Below, piece by piece: positions 23,909 to 35,127 of a DNA stretch of 48,673 bases. Within the stretch, counting starts at the first letter, position 1, and each line of letters begins with the position of its first letter. The notes beneath the pieces are model-generated. The model did no database searches. It saw nothing but the letters and a program-made list of their open reading frames with translations, and was not told the DNA's origin. Source of the DNA: Mycoplasma marinum (GTDB lineage Bacteria > Bacillota_I > Bacilli_A > Mycoplasmatales > Metamycoplasmataceae); assembly GCF_004335975.1 (NCBI RefSeq), contig NZ_PSZO01000004.1:1-48673 (forward strand), read 5' to 3'. A program made the position numbers and the translations under genes.

Positions 23909-25197
23909 TGCAAGCATTTAGCGCACATACACCAGCAACCGCTTTTTCAATAGGTAAGTTTGATGTTAAGGTATATGCATTAACAATGATGTTTGGTATG
24001 TTATTTTCAATTCTTGGAATTCTTTATTATTGAAGAAGACAAAAATATTCCTTTGAATCATTGCAAGTATTAATTTTGATTGTCATCCCTTCTTCTTTAA
24101 TTGGTGCAAGATTATGATATGTATTGGGTAATGTTGATAATCCAAATATAAATATAGCCCAGGATTGGTATAAAGCTTGAGAAGGTGGAATGGCAATACA
24201 AGGTGGAGTTATGGGTGCAATTTTAGGTGGGTTCGGATATGTTCTTTCAAAAAGAAGAACATTAGATATGCGGACTGTTTTAACTTATGTTGTGCCAGCA
24301 GTCTTAATTGGACAAGCGATTGGTAGATGGGGGAATTTTGCTAACCATGAAGTTTATGGAAAAATAGATGATAGTGGAAAATGATCTGCTTGATTAGGTG
24401 ATTTCATACATAAGAACATGTATATAGTCGACGATAAGGGTGCACACTTTAGAGTTCCGCTATTCTTCTATGAATTTATGACTTCAATAGCAGGGTTCAT
24501 AATTTTACACTTCATTATGAATACATTTAACTGAACAAAACCCGGAGTAACTGCAGGTGGATATTTTGCTTGATATGGAATTGTTCGTATAGTTATGGAA
24601 CCATTAAGAGATCCATCGGATTATATGTATTGATTTGATAAAAAAGTCGAAGCTTCTGTATTTACATCAGCTATATTCATAGTGTTTGGTGTTGGATTGA
24701 TACTTTATTCAATTTTTGATAGATTTGTTCATGCATTCTTTATTAATTGAGGAGAAAATATTTCAAAGCAGGGTGGATTTGTTGATTACTCTTCTGAACC
24801 AAAAAGAAAAAAAGAACAAAGAAAAATTAATTTCAAAAAAGGAATTGTTGCATTTTGAAAATCAAGCCCTTTTAAAAACTATAAGGAAACTCTTTCAAAA
24901 ACTAAACAAAAATTTACAAAGATAGAAATAGAACAACAATATTTCTTTATTATTTGGCCTTTGAAAATAGCAGTTATTTCTACAGCTATTTTCAAGTCAG
25001 TATTTACTAATGCTAAGTACAAAAATGTAAAGCAACAAATGATTGAAAAGTTTGCAACATATAAGACAACAGCATGAAGATTTAAAACTCATATTTGAGT
25101 TAGAGAATGGGAATTAAAAAAATTCGAAGAAGGCTATGTTGAACAAGAAGAAGTTAATGAAAGGAAGAAAAATGGAAAAACAAGAAAAAACAAATAA
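23908..25197 (+). CDS. lgt: Prolipoprotein diacylglyceryl transferase with a C-terminal extension
   Basis: A 429-residue polytopic membrane enzyme that adds diacylglycerol to the lipobox Cys of prolipoproteins. About seven membrane segments occupy residues 25-285. Family motifs include [22 protein letters not shown], the signature [13 protein letters not shown] and the conserved [16 protein letters not shown]. After about residue 300 there is a basic, Lys-rich tail of about 125 residues with one further weakly hydrophobic stretch ([17 protein letters not shown]). Typical Lgts are about 260-290 residues, so this is a clear extension. The ATG overlaps the hprK stop, and the last 26 bases overlap trxB. 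Confidence 0.95.
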
Positions 25198-26095
25198 ATA
25201 TGACGTCTTAATAATTGGTGCAGGACCAGCTGGTATGTCAGCAGCTGTATACTCTGCAAGATCTAATTTAAAAACAATTATGATTGAAAAAGGTGCTCCA
25301 GGTGGGAAAATGGTTACAACTTTTAAAGTTGAAAATTATCCAGGTTTTGAATCTACATCTGGACCAGATCTTGCATTAAAAATGTACAACCAAGTAATTA
25401 AAAATGGTGTTGAACATAAATACGGAACAGTTTCTAATATTGAATCAGAAAATGAATCAAAACAAATAGTTACTTTATCTAACGGAACAATTTATGAAGC
25501 TAAAAAAGTTATTATTGCAACAGGGATGATTTCAAGAGTTCCTAAAATAGAGAGAATTCACGAAATGAATCATAAAGGAATTTCTTATTGTGCCATTTGT
25601 GATGGTCCTTTATATAAAGGAGAAGTTACAGGTGTAATAGGTGGGGGGAATGCTGCTATTGAAGAAGCAGCGTTCTTATCAACAGTTTCAAAAGAAGTTC
25701 ATGTATTTATTATGGATGATTTCTTCCATGCTGACGCCAAAGAGGTTGAGGCTCTTAAGTTGAAAAAAAATGTTGTAATACATATGGAGTCAATGATTGA
25801 TAAACTAGAAGGTGAAAATAAACTTGAAGGAATTTCTTACACTGAAAAAGGTGAGAAAAAGCAATTAGATATAAAAGCTATATTCCCTTATATTGGATTT
25901 ATTCCAGTTGCAGATTTTGCAAAAGGATTAAATATTACTGATAAAGCAGGGTTTATTAACGTTAATGAAAATATGGAAACTGAAGTTAAAGGTATTTATG
26001 CAGCAGGAGATATTATTGTCAAAAAAATAAGACAAATAACTACAGCAACTAACGATGGAACAATTGCAGCAAAAGATATAATAAATAAAATATAA
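25172..26095 (+). CDS. trxB: Thioredoxin reductase (NADPH, FAD)
   Basis: A 307-residue flavoenzyme that reduces thioredoxin. The FAD-binding GAGPAG is at 16-21, the redox-active CAIC at Cys140/Cys143, the NADPH-site [10 protein letters not shown] follows, and the C-terminal FAD motif is YAAGDI. The frame is open from 25136, but the start at 25172 has the better RBS (AAAGGAAG) and gives the usual N-terminus. It therefore overlaps lgt by 26 bases. The likely electron acceptor is the WCGDC thioredoxin at 17288. Placement between lgt and yvcK is in line with the compact HPrK operon seen in mycoplasmas. Confidence 0.95.
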   Translation: MEKQEKTNKYDVLIIGAGPAGMSAAVYSARSNLKTIMIEKGAPGGKMVTTFKVENYPGFESTSGPDLALKMYNQVIKNGVEHKYGTVSNIESENESKQIVTLSNGTIYEAKKVIIATGMISRVPKIERIHEMNHKGISYCAICDGPLYKGEVTGVIGGGNAAIEEAAFLSTVSKEVHVFIMDDFFHADAKEVEALKLKKNVVIHMESMIDKLEGENKLEGISYTEKGEKKQLDIKAIFPYIGFIPVADFAKGLNITDKAGFINVNENMETEVKGIYAAGDIIVKKIRQITTATNDGTIAAKDIINKI

Positions 26096-26127
26096 TTAGA
26101 TAAATAATAAAAATGGAGATAACAAAA

Positions 26128-27060
26128 ATGAAAAAAGTAGTAACAATCGGTGGTGGAACTGGACTTTCCACTTTATTGAATGGGGTTAAATATATTGAAA
26201 ACATAACAATTTCGGCTATTGTTACAGTAACTGATGATGGTGGTTCTACTGGTGTGTTAAAAAAACGCTTTAATATACCAGCTGTTGGAGACATCAGGAG
26301 AGTTATTGGGGCTTTATCAAGAAATAGAACTGATCTTGAAGAACAAATGGAGTACCGTTTTAAAGGTACTGGAACAGATTTAGATGGACATACCTTAGGA
26401 AACCTTATCTTATCTGCAAACATTATGAACTCCAAAGATTTTGCTACAGGAATAAAAAAGACTTCTAAGATGTTAAATATTGAAGGTGAAGTTCTTCCAA
26501 TTTCTTTAAGTGAAACTAATTTAGTCACTAAATATACAGATGGAACAACAGTATCTGGGGAAACTAACTTAGCAAATCCAGATAAAATTGTTGAACAAGT
26601 TTGAGTTGAAGGAGGAGAGGCAACTGCTGATGCTATTGAAGCCATCAAAAGCGCAGATTACATCATTTTAGGGATGGGTTCACTCTACACTTCTCTTATA
26701 TCAAACTTAGTTTTCTTCGGGGTTAAAGAAGCTCTAATGGAAACAAAGGCTAAGGTAATATATATATCTAATGCCTTTACTGAATATGGAGAAACTGATA
26801 ACTTTAAATTATCAGAACATATTAAAGCAATTGAAAAACATACATATAAAGATATTGTCGATACTATTATTTTTCCTAAGGGAAGTCTTTCAAGCAGAAT
26901 TATTAAAAAATATGAACAAGATAACCAATTTTTGGTTGAAAATGATTTGCAGGATTCTGAAAAAGTTGTGATTGAAAGATTGTTATATGTAAATGAAAAT
27001 GGTGTTGTTCGTCATAATAAAACACTATTGAAAAAAGCTCTAGATAAGGTCGTTAGATAA
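26128..27060 (+). CDS. yvcK: YvcK/CofD-like gluconeogenesis factor
   Basis: A 310-residue cytosolic protein of the CofD/YvcK family, which in other Firmicutes binds UDP-GlcNAc and is needed for carbon-flux and cell-shape control. Motifs include the N-terminal VVTIGGGTGLS, VTDDGGSTG, the DIRRVIGALSRN segment, DLDGHTLGNLIL and IILGMGSLYTSL. An in-frame ATG at 26113 exists, but ATG 26128 has the TGGAGAT RBS at proper distance. One TGA at 26602 codes Trp. The role in a wall-less cell is unclear. The stop overlaps the whiA ATG. The rapZ gene, which often precedes yvcK in Firmicutes, is absent here. Confidence 0.92.
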
Positions 27061-27881
27061 TGTCCTTTTCTTTTGAAATAAAAAATGAAATTTTATTCCA
27101 GGAAATGAACCGCGAACAGGCTAATGCATTAGTTCACGGTATTGTAGCTTCATCTGGTTATTTAGATGAAAATGTTATTTTAAAACTTAATAACTCAGAC
27201 ATTTCCAATTTAATAAGAGATCTTTTTATTCAATTAAAAATAGAACATTCTACTGATAAAGAAAATAAAAATTGGATTGCACTTGATTCAAAAGATGTAG
27301 AAAGAGAATATGAAATTAAACAACCGGGATTTTATTTTGCGGGTGTTTTTATTGGCGGTGGATCAATATCTGACCCTTCATCAACTTCATACCATTTAGA
27401 AATGCAATTCTATTATAGAAATCAGGCAGAAAAAGTTAAAAACTTTCTCGACAATTATCAATTTAATTTTTCTTTAATACAAAGAAGAAAGAATTGAGTT
27501 TTATATATTAAGAAGTCTGAATTAATAGCAGATTTTCTTAGAGCTATTAGAACACCTATTTCTTTGATGAAATTTGAAGATGCAAGAATTGAAAGAGATT
27601 TTAGGAATAATCTTAATAGATATTCCAATTTAGATATTTATAATCAGGAAAAATTATCCAAAGCATCTACAATGCATTTAAAAAATTATGAATATGTCAT
27701 TAAAAATAATTTATTAGATTCATTTAGGGAGGATGAAATTAAATTCTTCGAATTAAAGAAAAAGAATCCCTATTCATCTTTATCAGAACTTGTTATTTTG
27801 TTAGAAAAAAAAGGTGTTAAAAAAACAAGGGCTGGACTTAATCATTGATTAATAAAACTAAGAAAAGTGGCTGAAGACTAA
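27060..27881 (+). CDS. whiA: WhiA-family DNA-binding protein
   Basis: A 273-residue protein. It has a LAGLIDADG-homing-endonuclease-like core (FAGVFIGGGSISDPSS...YHLE, around residues 92-115) without endonuclease activity in the known family. The conserved IERDFRNNLNR segment follows, and then a C-terminal helix-turn-helix (SLSELVILLEKKGVKKTRAG). WhiA regulates division or chromosome segregation in Gram-positives and ribosomal-protein genes in some mollicutes. TGA codes Trp at 27496 and 27846. It is the last gene of the secA-whiA operon, with a one-base overlap with yvcK. Confidence 0.93.
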
Positions 27882-27916
27882 AAATTATCGTTTTATTTGC
27901 TTAAAGTAAAAAAAAT

Positions 27917-27946
27917 ATAACTTTCAAATAGAAAAAAAGTTGTTTT
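27917..27946 (+). terminator. Probable terminator of the secA-whiA operon
   Basis: ATAACTTT pairs with AAAGTTGT (one T-G) across a loop of about 11 bases, followed by a short T run. Weak, but the only candidate. Confidence 0.5.
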
Positions 27947-28264
27947 CCTAATATTAATCTAGAATAATTGGTCTATTTATTCCAAAAAACATGTTTATTA
28001 TTTATTTTTAAAAAGATATTTAAACTTAATTATTGCACAAATATGTGAATTATTTGAGTTTATTACTTAACAGCAAGCGAAATTATCAGCTCTTTAAAAA
28101 TATAGTTAATTTAATAAAAAAATAATTATAAAAATAGTTAAATTTATACTCTTACAGTGCATGGGTATACTTTTTTAAATGCATTTTTCTATTGAATATG
28201 CATTTATTTTAATATTTTTCTTGTATTTTACTTATACATTACAAACTCTAAAAGTTTAGTGGTC

Positions 28265-28270
28265 TATAAT
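28265..28270 (+). promoter_or_regulatory. -10 box of the ABC exporter operon
   Basis: TATAAT, followed by a leader of about 70 bases that ends in the strong RBS AAAGGAGG at 28336-28343. The AAACT/AGTTT inverted repeat just upstream could be an operator. Confidence 0.5.
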
Positions 28271-28347
28271 TTAGTTAATATAGTTTAATTATTATATTAA
28301 AGCAAAGCATTACTTAATTTAAGTACAAATAAACCAAAGGAGGTATT

Positions 28348-29913
28348 ATGCCAAAAATAAGTAAAATAAATTCAATACTTTTATATGCACTATTTTTTAT
28401 AACTCAAATTCTTATTTTAATTAACTTATATTTATTTACATATATGTTTAAATCATTAAAAGAAGCAAATATGGAAAAATTTATAATGTGAGTATGTATT
28501 GGTATTGTTAGTTCGTTAATTACATATTTCTTATGTTATTCAAGAGATGTGTTTTTAGCGAAAAAATGTGAGAGGTTAAAAGCTGAATATAGAACATATA
28601 TATTTAATTCTCACAATTCAAGAGCAGGACAAAGAATTATCTTAAATAAACCAGGTAGCTTTAAATCTGTAACAATAGAAAATGTTGAAGCATATGTTTC
28701 ACAATTTATTCAAGTAAAATATTCAATGCTTGGACTAGCATCAGGATTTTTTGCTGCATTAACTATTATGGCTTACTATTCATGAGAAGTAGCATTATCT
28801 GCAGCTTCACTAACAATTTTATGTTTCATAATAACATTATTAATTAATAAGAAATTAAGTCAAAACAGGGTAAATTTCTTAAATACAATTAATGAACAAG
28901 ATGATATGTTCTCTGAGATGTTAGATTTAAGAAGCATTTTCTATTTAAATGGCGCATCTATGAAACTTGCAAGAATGTTTAGTAAAAAATATAAAACAAC
29001 TCAAAATCGTTTAATTAAAGTATTTCTTAAGTACACACTTTACTATATACCTGCAATGTTTACAGGTAGAGTTACAATTTTTATAATAGTAAGTATTTCC
29101 GGTATTTTAGTAATATATGGTAGCATGCCAATCGAATTACTTGCATCAATTGTTTTTGTTGCATCTAACTTTGTTACAAATGCAGAAATGTTGACTACAA
29201 GTATATTTTGAATATTTTCAAGTAAAAATTTAAACGGTAAATTTTCACCACCAAAATGTCAAGATTCAATTGGTATAAAAGATAAAAAGATATCAATTTT
29301 AGAAAAAATTTCCTATCAAAACTACAATATTAGTTTCAAAGAAAAAGAATTATTCAAAGAAAAATTTATTTTTGAATTTACAAGAGGTGGGAAATACGCT
29401 ATCGTTGGAGAGTCAGGATCGGGTAAAAGTACACTGATAAACTCATTAATTGGTAAGAATTTTGGATTTTCAGGAGATATTAAAATTAATGAAAATAAAT
29501 TAAGGGATTACAAACTCGAAACCTTAATTAAAAATATAGGTATTTTAAACTCAACACCATATATTTTTAATGCAACACTATTCGAAAATATAACTATGTT
29601 TGACGAAGGTGTTCCAGATGAAAAAGTTCAAGAAATCCTTGAAAAAATTAATTTTCATGATTTAGAACTTCACAAAAAAGTTAACTTAAAATCAATTTCC
29701 GAAGGGCAAAAACAAAAAATCAACCTTGCTAGGGTTATTTACAAAAAACCAGATTGAATTATTTCTGATGAAGGATTTTCAAATATGGATTCTAATTCAA
29801 GAAAAAATGCTGTTAACTATATAATAGATGAATTCGAAGGTGGGGTAATCAATATTACCCATCACTTGAAAAAAGATGAGGAGGTGAAATACGATGAGAA
29901 AATCTCACTCTAA
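28348..29913 (+). CDS. ABC exporter half-transporter, subunit A (TMD-NBD)
   Basis: A 521-residue fusion of a six-helix exporter membrane domain (about residues 1-300) and an ATPase domain. Walker A is GESGSGKST at 354-362, the signature loop is a divergent SEGQKQKINLARV, Walker B is WIISDEGFSNMD with the catalytic Glu kept, and the switch His sits in NITHH. It pairs with the next gene, which overlaps it by 20 bases, so a heterodimer is likely. Substrate is not readable; lipids, peptides or drugs are usual for this class. Neither partner carries a C39 peptidase domain. The ATG has an AAAGGAGG RBS. Several TGA codons read as Trp. Confidence 0.92.
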
Positions 29914-31513
29914 AAAATTAGATAAAATAACATGAAGAGAACTTAGATATACGCCAGTCATTACTGGAATACTAATTATTGTTATGACAACATTAGCAAC
30001 TTCTCTAGCTTTCATGCCTTATTTTATAACTAAGATAATAGATTCTGCGAGTATACATGATAAAAGTGCAACAATAAGATATATTTGAATTTTTGGGATT
30101 AATGCATTTTTATCAGCAACTACTTTTGCTATGGCATATTACTTTGAAAGTAAGTTGGGTTTAAGTTTAATTTTTGTATACGGTAAAAATTATTTCTATA
30201 ATTATATGTTGGAAACAAATGCTGAATTTGAGAAGAGAACTAAAGGTGAAAGATGAAACGACATTTCAACTAACTTACGTCAAATATCTGCTAAATATCA
30301 ATTAGCATTATTATTTCTTTATAGAGAAGTAATAATGATTATCGCATCATTTGTTGCTATTGCTCTTATTAATATTTACCTTGCATTAATTTTAGTTGCT
30401 GTATGTATTTTAAGTAAAACTATTTTAATGATTTATGATAAGAAAATACGTTCATCAGTTAAGAAACAAATTGATCAAAGATCAAAATATAATCAAGAAC
30501 TTGATAACTTAATTAATGGTGTGGATACATTGTTCTTATATAACAAGATGGATTTATTAGGAACAAAGATGAAAAGTGCAAATGACTCAATAATGAGTGC
30601 TGGTATTAATTATGCAAGGGTTAATTCTAAATTTGAATTTTGAAAAAAAATAATCTCTCTATTATTTACTTCTGCATTAATTACATTAACAGGTATTTAT
30701 ATATTAAAAGTTAATATATCTGAAGCTGCTTTATTTACTGGCGTTATATTATCCGCAATTTCATTTGATCAAACTCTAGATAGTTTAGTATCTGTATCTA
30801 TGTCTATAAGAGGAACTGTTCCCTTAAGATCTAAAAAAGAATACTTAAAAATTTATTATAAAAATAAAGACGAAAATAAAGAAATTAAATTTAATAAAAT
30901 GATTGAGGTTGATAACATATCCTTTGATTATGATGAAAAAACAGTTATTAAAGATTTAAGTTTTAACATTAAGAAAGGTCAGAAAAAAGCTGTTATTGGA
31001 CCAAGTGGTTGTGGTAAAAGTACATTAATGAAGATACTTCTAAAACAACTTAAAGTTAAAAAAGGTAAAGTTGATATTGATGGTTCAAATATTGAAACAC
31101 TTACTGAAGAGCAACTTTTGAATAACATTTCTTATGCGAATAACCAGAACTTAATATTAAACAAAAGTTTTAAAGAAAATATGTTACTTTTTTCAGAAAA
31201 ACCAATAGAATTTTCAATTCTTAAAGAAATTTTTAACTTGGATTTTATTACAAGTGAAGAACAAATTTTAGATTCTAATAAACTTTCTACAGGTCAAAAA
31301 CAAAGAGTTAATCTTGCTCGTGTATGAGCGATGAACAGATCGATTATTATTCTTGATGAGTGTTTTGGTAATTTAGATAAAAGAAATGCAAATTCAATAC
31401 TTGAAAAAATTCTTAAACACAAAGATAGAACAATATTGATGATTTCTCACCACTTAACACCTAAACAAGAAACATTATTTGATGACATAATCAAAATGAA
31501 AAAACATAAATAG
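29894..31513 (+). CDS. ABC exporter half-transporter, subunit B (TMD-NBD)
   Basis: A 539-residue partner of the preceding gene, with six hydrophobic segments (about residues 20-310) and an ATPase domain. Walker A is GPSGCGKST at 369-377, the signature STGQKQRVNLARV, Walker B IIILDECFGNLD (Cys where Pro is common; catalytic Glu present) and the switch His MISHH. Its RBS GAGGAGGTG lies inside the end of the upstream gene. Both subunits keep catalytic Glu and His, so neither nucleotide site looks obviously dead. It ends in TAG and converges on the M60 peptidase gene. Confidence 0.92.
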
Positions 31514-31561
31514 TTTAGAACCTTAATTTTAGAATATATAAAAATATATTTTTAAATATTT

Positions 31562-31590
31562 AAATGTCAGCATTTGTTGGCATTTTTAAA
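31562..31590 (+). terminator. Terminator of the ABC exporter operon
   Basis: AAATGTCAGC pairs with GTTGGCATTT (10 bp including two G-T pairs) around ATTT, followed by Ts. Confidence 0.7.
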
Positions 31591-31648
31591 TACAACTTTT
31601 TTATTTTTTTAATAACGTAAATTCAATTATTAAATGCCTGAGTAAAAA

Positions 31649-31680
31649 AATACTACTTGCATTTTGCAAATAGCATTTTT
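31649..31680. terminator. Bidirectional terminator between the ABC exporter and the M60 peptidase
   Basis: AATACTACTTGCA pairs with TGCAAATAGCATT (13 bp, two G-T pairs) around TTT. A T run follows on the plus strand, and a run of As precedes it, which makes a seven-T run on the minus strand. It ends transcripts arriving from both sides. Confidence 0.8.
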
Positions 31681-31703
31681 AAATATCTAATTTATTTCAG
31701 GTA

Positions 31704-33818
31704 TTATTTTTTTACAAATGCATCGCCTTCTAATTTAAGTATGACTTTTGAATCATAATAGAAGTGACCGTGGTTTGGTTCTGTATGTAATAAGACATAA
31801 CGACCAAAATTCTCTTTTGTAATTTCTATTGTACTTCCAGGGATAAACTTAATACCATCTTTTAATTGATTTGTGTCTAATATTTCTTTTAATGTTTGAG
31901 TATTATCAAGAAGAATAGTTTTCTCTAATTTTCCATTAGGATCAATGAATCTTAGGGAAATTTTAGCGTTATCAGCTTTCAATACTTTTTCATTAATTGA
32001 ACCACTGAAATATATCTTGTTTTGTCCTGGTATAAATTGCATTTTCATTCTATTTTTCTTACCATATGTTCATCACTCACCTATACCTATTGTTGTAAGT
32101 GGTTCTATTGGTGCAACACCAACATTCATGAAGAATCTATTTTCAGTAGCATATCTATTATTTGGATCGAATACATTGAAGGATATTTTTTTACTGCTTG
32201 TAATCTTGTCATCTTTTGAAATAACTGCCTCAACTTCATAACCTTTTGGAACAAGTTCTTGAATTCTAGGTTTAATTCTTTCGATTAATTCAGAGTGTGT
32301 TTCATTGAAATATGCAACAATATCTTTTGGTATTAATCTTTCTGGTAGATTTGTTGGTTCATATTTTGGCAATGTGTATTCTTTGATATTATTTTTTATT
32401 GTATTTCCATATAAATAATTATTTCAAATTTTATTTTCAAGTTTTGGTAATTCACTCATTATAGCTTTTGATTCATCATTATACTTCATACCTCATTTAT
32501 CAAAGAAAGGTGATAAGTCTCTATTAACAACACGGGATGCTGCTACAACAAAGTGATCAAGTTTGTCTTTATTGGGTATTGAACGAGCTCTAAAGTGTGT
32601 TCTATAATATTGGTTAAACCTTGGATAAAACTCACCATCAAACGCTGTATCTAATTGCTCAACCATCAGCATAGATTGCATTCCTCTTATCGATTTGTCA
32701 TTATAAGGAATTTTTCCTTCTTCAAATGAAGATTCAACTCTTCTTAAAAACTTAGTTACATTCTTATCTAAAAATCTATTGTATTCATTATTGCTAGCAC
32801 GTTTTTGATACATTGTTATCAACATGTTATTAGAACTTTCGCCTCACCCATCTAATTTATAGTTTTGGTTTTGTCACATATGACCTATTTCATGCAACAA
32901 CCCTCAGTTGGATTTATATCCATCTGTAAAGAAACTATTTGGTCAGTGCGGTGGTGTAACGGCAACACGGTAACCAGCATAACCAAAGCCATGGTTTTTT
33001 GATGTTTCAACCTGTAGTTTTTCCACGTGGTTTTTAGCTACACCTGTATAACTAGTATCAATACCAAAATTATCAGAGTAATATTTACCAATATCATAAA
33101 ATCTTTTTGATACTTTACTAAATAATTTTGGATCATTTTGTTTTTCATACATTTCTAACATTCTTCTTGTTTCTCAAAGGAAGTTTGTATATCCATTTGT
33201 TATTTGAGCAAATGGTGCTTTTGTTGTTTGTAATTCTTTTAAGAATTCTTTATCTGTTGTTTGTCCATCTGTAAAAACAGGATATGAATTTAGATTTTGT
33301 TTATAAATATCTACATTCAATGGGAATTCTTTACTATCATTTCTAACATAGACAACACCATCTCCGGGTGCTTCTATAACAATTCTTTTTCCGGGAGTAA
33401 GTTTGAAGTCGTCATTACTGTGTTTGTTTATAACGAAGTCATGATAAGAACCATCAAGAAAAATCTTCAATGTTCCATCTGTTTTTCCTTTGGCTTCTAC
33501 TTCAAACTTTGTACCTTTTGTTACATAAAGATGTGTGGGTCATAAATTCATGTGCTCTGCACTTTTTTGCTCCATATCCCTAGTATTTCAAGGTGCTATT
33601 TCAGTTGTTGGAACTACAACTTGATTATGTTTTTCAAATTTTGTTACTTTATAAGAGTTTATTGAATTCTCAGCATTATAAATAGCTTGTGAATTACTCT
33701 CATATTTTATAGGCATATTATCATTTTTTTCATTTGTTGCTAAACTAATTGTAACCATTGGTATAAAAACTGCTGCAACGCAAGATAACCCTATTGATAT
33801 TTTCTTAATTTTTGACAT
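31704..33818 (-). CDS. Exported M60-family (enhancin-like) zinc metallopeptidase
   Basis: A 704-residue protein. An N-terminal hydrophobic segment (IKKISIGLSCVAAVFIPMV) acts as signal peptide or anchor; its Cys context (GLSC) is a poor lipobox. A beta-rich region (about residues 75-190) follows, then the catalytic domain with HEIGH at His309/Glu310/His313 and the third ligand Glu327 in GWGE. This is the gluzincin HExxHx(8-28)E pattern of M60 peptidases, known to cleave mucin-type glycoproteins. The C-terminal about 150 residues look like beta-sandwich modules. TGA codons read as Trp. The RBS is GAAAGGCAGAG. Likely cell-surface or secreted; host mucin as substrate is inference. Confidence 0.9.
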
Positions 33819-33862
33819 TTTAGACTCTGCCTTTCTGTGGGAATATTTTCTCCACCATATTA

Positions 33863-33868
33863 ATTATA
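33863..33868 (-). promoter_or_regulatory. -10 box of the M60 peptidase gene
   Basis: TATAAT on the minus strand. It gives a leader of about 38 bases that contains the RBS at 33825-33835. Confidence 0.55.
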
Positions 33869-34026
33869 GTATTTTACACTTGAATATACAAGTATTTTGA
33901 ATGCTTGAAATTATTTTATTGTCTTAATAGTCATTTTTTTAGAAAAAGTTTTTTTGGAGAATTGAAAAAAATCAATGCGAATTATAAAATGATTAATATT
34001 ATATTTTATTTTCTTTATTAAATGTA

Positions 34027-34032
34027 TATAAT
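34027..34032 (+). promoter_or_regulatory. -10 box of the cation antiporter operon, probable leaderless start
   Basis: TATAAT ends 6 bases before the ATG at 34039, with no Shine-Dalgarno sequence. Confidence 0.6.
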
Positions 34033-34038
34033 GTTTTT

Positions 34039-35094
34039 ATGGAAAATATAGCAGAGAAATATTCAAAATTTAATAGTATAGGAACAATGTGGCTTTGGTT
34101 TATACCTGCAGCAATAATTACATTCTTTATGTCCCTTAAGATGGTTAAGTATGCTGAGGTAGTAATCGAGAAAACAAAATTCGGTGGAGCATTTGTTGGT
34201 GGGGCGTTAGTTTCAGTTGCAACATCACTTACAGAATTAGTTACTGAGATAACACAAGGTGTAAATGGTACTCCTGCGGTGGGTCTTTCTGATGATATGG
34301 GTGCTAATATGTTCTCTACATTTATGATTACTGTTGTTTTACTTGTATTCATCAAGCAAATGTTTGCTAAAAAATTAGATAAATGAACAGTCTTCTCAAT
34401 GATTTTTTCATTAATAATTACAATAATTTTAACAATAGTAGTTTGATTTGGTAATGATCTTCATATTTCAAAAGGTGGAAAGATAGCAATTGGTTTAATT
34501 CCTATATTCTTTGTATTTGCATATTTTATATATGTAGGTCTTTCTTATAAATATGGAACAGAGGATGAGCAAGTAGATGGTGTTGTTTCTAATATCTCTG
34601 CAAAAAAAGGTGTGTTTGGATTCTTATTTTTCGCTTTACTGTTGCTTGGAGCTGCTGTATTCTTAAATTTAACAATAGATGCTATGATGAAAACTTATGG
34701 GTTAAAACCAAAGTCAGCCGGAGGAATTTTCCTTTCGATGACAACTGCCATGCCTGAAGTGGTTTCTCTTGTAGTTCTAATTAGGGCTAGGCAACCAATT
34801 GCTGCTGTTGCATCAATCATTGGTTCACACATATTTAATCTATCATTAATTTTCTGAGGTGATATTGCGTTTGCATCTCACCCTATTTTAGAGGGTCCAA
34901 ATGTTAGTGGTATTGCGGGAGTTTGAATTTTAGGGGCAATTACAGCAATAGAATTATCATTATTAATAGTATTTGTTATAATTTCTAAGAAGATTAAGAG
35001 TAAATGAGTTTATGCCATCATGCCATCACTAATAATTGCGACATATATTATTGGTTGAATAATTATGTTGACTGTTCCAGCTCTAAGTGCTTAA
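34039..35094 (+). CDS. CaCA-superfamily sodium/calcium-type antiporter
   Basis: A 351-residue integral membrane protein with about ten hydrophobic segments. The two inverted alpha repeats are visible: SVATSLTELVTEI in the first half and MTTAMPEVVSLV with IIGSHIFN in the second, the ion-binding signatures of Na+/Ca2+ (or K+) exchangers. A charged cytosolic loop (KYGTEDEQVDGVV, about residue 175) separates the halves. Ion specificity cannot be read. TGA codons code Trp. It starts without an RBS 6 bases after TATAAT. secG follows 33 bases downstream with no terminator between, so they are probably co-transcribed. Confidence 0.88.
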
Positions 35095-35127
35095 GCCGCT
35101 TATAAATAATTAAAAAAAGGAGGATAT

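Larger units (their letters stand above)
27882..28347. other. Intergenic region before the ABC exporter operon
   Basis: 466 bases, very AT-rich, with no gene seen. It holds the whiA terminator candidate, two direct copies of an ATGCATTT-like element (about 28179-28204), and an AAACT/AGTTT inverted repeat (about 28243-28257) just before the TATAAT box at 28265. A leader of about 70 bases runs to the ABC start. Confidence 0.5.

Noticed and set aside
25136-25171. Earlier in-frame ATG for trxB at 25136
   Set aside because: It adds a Lys-rich stretch from the lgt reading region, and the better RBS precedes 25172.
28172-28210. Two ATGCATTT copies before the ABC operon as a riboswitch or operator
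   Set aside because: Only two short copies in AT-rich DNA, with no conserved aptamer fold visible.
31945-32241. Plus-strand frame opposite the M60 peptidase
   Set aside because: Overlapped by the intact minus-strand frame with conserved domains; no RBS or family match.
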